From NCBI GenBank assembly GCA_022842065.1, contig JALHQH010000009.1, forward strand, positions 254,243 through 318,242: a DNA stretch of 64,000 bases. Direction: 5' to 3'. Made by a program: the position numbers and the translations under genes. Below are positions 62,165 to 64,000 of the stretch, in pieces (position 1 is the first letter of the stretch; each line of letters begins with the position of its first letter). Under the pieces are notes generated by a model. It did no database searches. It was not told the DNA's origin and saw only the letters and a list, made by a program, of their open reading frames with translations. Source of the DNA: Caldilineaceae bacterium (GTDB lineage: Bacteria; Chloroflexota; Anaerolineae; Caldilineales; Caldilineaceae).

Positions 62165-63154
62165 TTATGGGGTGGTCTGCGTAATCGTTTCAGCGGGGGC
62201 GGGATTGGGTAACGGTTCGACGCGCGGCATGAGATTGCCCATGCGCATCTTGGCAATGACGCCGAGTTCAGTATTGTCATCGCCGGCCAGGGTCACCGTG
62301 CGGCTAAAGTAGTCCGCCGCCTGCACCATATCCCCGCGGGCTTCGGCCACACTCCCCAAGAGGAAAGTAGCCTGGGCATCAGTTGGGGCTGCCGTCAACG
62401 CCTGCTGACCGGCAGCTTCGGCACCGTCCAAATTGCCCACCTGTTGGCGATGATTGCCGACCAAGGTCCAAAACGCAACCGGTTCACCAACGAATTTTTG
62501 TTCAGCCTGCGTCAAGTTCCTTGCTGCCGGTGCGGTGTTACCCAATTGTTCATTCAACACCGCGGCCCACACCAACAGTTCGGCATCATCTGGCTGAGTT
62601 TGGCGGGCTGTTTCAACCGCAGCGAGGGCTTCCGGCAATTTTTGGGCGGTGACCAATTGTTCAATGTTCATCGTCGTGTCGATTGGCGAACCCGTTGCCG
62701 AGAAGAAGGTCGTATAGCCCCACCAGAGCAGCACAACCACCGCGACCGCGCCAATCGCCAGCCCTACCCGTTTCAGTGTTTGCGTGCGCTGCTTGGTCAC
62801 TATCTCATCCACATGCCACCAGGGGCCAAGCGCCGGTCCATTTTGGGAGCGAAGCTTGGCTAGCCCACCGGCATTCGACGCGGCTGCGACAACCAACCCT
62901 GGATTGGTAACGATGCGCTTACGGATGCTTTCCCAGCGGGCCGCTTCGGCGCGCACAGCCCCGTCGTCTTTGTGTTGGGTAAACATCGCTTCAAGCTGAT
63001 CGAGCCCGACCAGAAAGGCGTTGATATTCCCCCGATCCAGCCGCACGACTTGCCGTTCGGCTTGTTCCAGCGCATCGCGCAAGGATTGCAGTGAGTTATT
63101 TGGCTGTGTTTCAGCACTTTGGGTCATTGGTTTACTCGCTTTCGTTACGGACAT
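62165..63154 (-). CDS. TPR protein with one membrane helix
   Basis: The 329-aa protein has an N-terminal helical half with charged residues (DALEQAERQVVRLDRGNINAFLVGLDQLEAMF), a membrane helix near 130-148 (VGLAIGAVAVVVLLWWGYTTFF), and a C-terminal TPR half (DDAELLVWAAVLNEQLGN, FWTLVGNHRQQVGNLDGAEAAGQQAL, ATFLLGSVAEARGDMVQAADYFSRTV). The TPR would lie outside or on the opposite face. No catalytic motif is seen. It ends six bases downstream of the DoxX gene start region on the same strand, so both are cotranscribed. Confidence 0.82.
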   Translation of the reverse strand: MSVTKASKPMTQSAETQPNNSLQSLRDALEQAERQVVRLDRGNINAFLVGLDQLEAMFTQHKDDGAVRAEAARWESIRKRIVTNPGLVVAAASNAGGLAKLRSQNGPALGPWWHVDEIVTKQRTQTLKRVGLAIGAVAVVVLLWWGYTTFFSATGSPIDTTMNIEQLVTAQKLPEALAAVETARQTQPDDAELLVWAAVLNEQLGNTAPAARNLTQAEQKFVGEPVAFWTLVGNHRQQVGNLDGAEAAGQQALTAAPTDAQATFLLGSVAEARGDMVQAADYFSRTVTLAGDDNTELGVIAKMRMGNLMPRVEPLPNPAPAETITQTTP

Positions 63155-63159
63155 AAATA

Positions 63160-63774
63160 CTAACTGACGCTGGGCTTGAATTGCGGATTGGGCGTTGGCG
63201 GCACGGGATCGATTGGCGGACTGCTGTCCCGCCAGGGGACGCCTAGCCAGCGGAGCATCACAAAGTCTGCGCCATAGTAGCCGGCCACTTTCCAGGCCAG
63301 CATCAACAAGAGCGCGGCGACGAGCAACAGCCCGTTGGTACTGGCCACGCCGGCCATGATGTAATTCCAGTTCATGATCGCCCCAAAAAAGGCGGCAATG
63401 CCAACAAACGCGCCGAGGATCAGGGCAATGCCAATCAACAATTCACCATAGGCCACCAGCTTACCGAACCAGGTATAGGCCTGTTGATCGAGCAGATAGG
63501 TGAGAAAGCTGCGATACCAATCATAGGCAATTGCAGCTTTACCTGTTTCGGGGATCTTGACCGAGTTGATCCAGAAACCCTTCAAGGCTTCCCCTGTACT
63601 GACCCAGGCCGGGTCGTTAATCTTGTGCAGCGATGCATCAAACCAGGCATAACCAAGCCAGAGCCGCAGGATCAACCAGATCCAGGCCGAGCGCACATCG
63701 GAGAAAAAAAAGCGGGCGATCGCGGGATCTTGGATGGTACGACCACGCGCAGTGGTTGGATAGTGAGTTGTCAT
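63160..63774 (-). CDS. DoxX-family membrane protein
   Basis: The 204-aa protein has about four membrane helices, with the DoxX signature in WIWLILRLWLGYAWFDASLHKINDPAWVSTGEALKGFW near 32-70 and WFGKLVAYGELLIGIALILGAFVGIAAFFGAIMNWNYIMAG. DoxX proteins help redox or sulfur-related complexes in the membrane. The gene is five bases ahead of the TPR gene and is itself downstream of the TspO fragment. ATG is clear; no strong ribosome site was noted. Confidence 0.88.
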   Translation of the reverse strand: MTTHYPTTARGRTIQDPAIARFFFSDVRSAWIWLILRLWLGYAWFDASLHKINDPAWVSTGEALKGFWINSVKIPETGKAAIAYDWYRSFLTYLLDQQAYTWFGKLVAYGELLIGIALILGAFVGIAAFFGAIMNWNYIMAGVASTNGLLLVAALLLMLAWKVAGYYGADFVMLRWLGVPWRDSSPPIDPVPPTPNPQFKPSVS

Positions 63775-63848
63775 GTAGTTCTCTGATTTCTGCGATGAAA
63801 TATAGACGTCTGGCGAGCACCTGATGCCAGGGAAATCGGGTTGGGGAC

Positions 63849-64000
63849 TTAAGCACCTTCGGGACGGTTGCGATTCAAGCGCCAGATTGTCGCATTTAAA
63901 AAGGTGGCGAAGGAGGTCCAGGCCAAATAGGGCAGCAGCATTTCCGCCGCCAGGGGGCGAATTCGATAAAACTGTAACGTTGTGCCGGCGATCAAAGCCC
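63849..64000 (-). CDS. TspO/MBR family protein, C-terminal end, cut by window end
   Basis: The last 49 codons are visible: LAAEMLLPYLAWTSFATFLNATIWRLNRNRP, ending with TAA at 63849-63851. The PYLAWTSFATFLN pattern matches the final helix of TspO (tryptophan-rich sensory protein), a membrane protein that binds porphyrins and lipids. The rest lies beyond the window. Confidence 0.85.
   Translation of the reverse strand, partial: ALIAGTTLQFYRIRPLAAEMLLPYLAWTSFATFLNATIWRLNRNRPEGA

Overview
The window looks like a chromosomal segment of a free-living member of the Chloroflexota, probably near Caldilineae/Anaerolineae. This rests on gene content and is inference: a BMP-type lipoprotein, an AfsR-like AAA/TPR regulator, a many-PAS hybrid kinase, several NarL/LuxR regulators, a reductive dehalogenase and many repeat elements, at moderately high GC. 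I see no rRNA, tRNA, phage, integrase or transposase gene and no CRISPR array. Intergenic gaps are rich in perfect or near-perfect inverted repeats, several of which look like MITEs.

Layout. 1-2.8 kb: a cut-off creatininase, a BMP lipoprotein and a formyl-THF cyclo-ligase-like protein, all minus. 3.1-5.4 kb: a NarX-type kinase with a cysteine-rich GAF domain and its NarL partner. 6.1-11.7 kb: a reductive dehalogenase locus (rdhA, a small membrane partner, a flavin/Fe-S NosR-like protein, a small anchor, ApbE) with a divergent DUF4405 protein. 11.8-17.2 kb: a TPR protein and an orphan 1310-aa hybrid kinase. 17.5-26.5 kb: a transglutaminase-like protein, small unknowns, a lone SufB, two LuxR-type regulators (one with a degenerate receiver), a BON/PRC protein and FtsH. 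27-29.9 kb: an AfsR-like regulator. 31.1-40 kb: a lasso-like RiPP locus (two GT2 glycosyltransferases, a PqqD-Tat fusion, a 62-aa precursor with the canonical lasso leader motif, an HPr-kinase-like protein, a sulfotransferase, a PqqD/B1 protein and a broken B2 transglutaminase) with no cyclase in view. 40-46.7 kb: an Mg2+ P-type ATPase, a haem-binding protein, a metallophosphoesterase, an ECF sigma factor and a peroxiredoxin with an in-frame UGA at its catalytic position. 47-53.8 kb: a SHOCT mini-ORF, an OmpR/HK pair, a truncated HtpX, HflK/HflC, a zinc-ribbon protein and DedA. 54-64 kb: a lipase, DUF2892, MFS, PhyH, an MGDG-synthase-like enzyme, and a run of small stress proteins (CsbD, HdeD, PRC-barrel, Dps, TPR, DoxX, TspO).

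Three results stand out. First, the peroxiredoxin at 46118-46726 appears to be a selenoprotein: UGA replaces the peroxidatic Cys codon and a SECIS-like hairpin follows it. Second, four minus-strand transcription units (BON/PRC plus pseudo-receiver, ftsH, the selenoperoxiredoxin, DUF2892) share a promoter module with fixed spacing, GTTGA-N8-TCARC-N6-YTGACG-N20-(-10), which suggests an undescribed envelope/redox stress regulon. Third, the RiPP locus combines lasso-type recognition with kinase, sulfotransferase and glycosyltransferase genes but lacks the cyclase, and its B2 gene is broken at a repeat.
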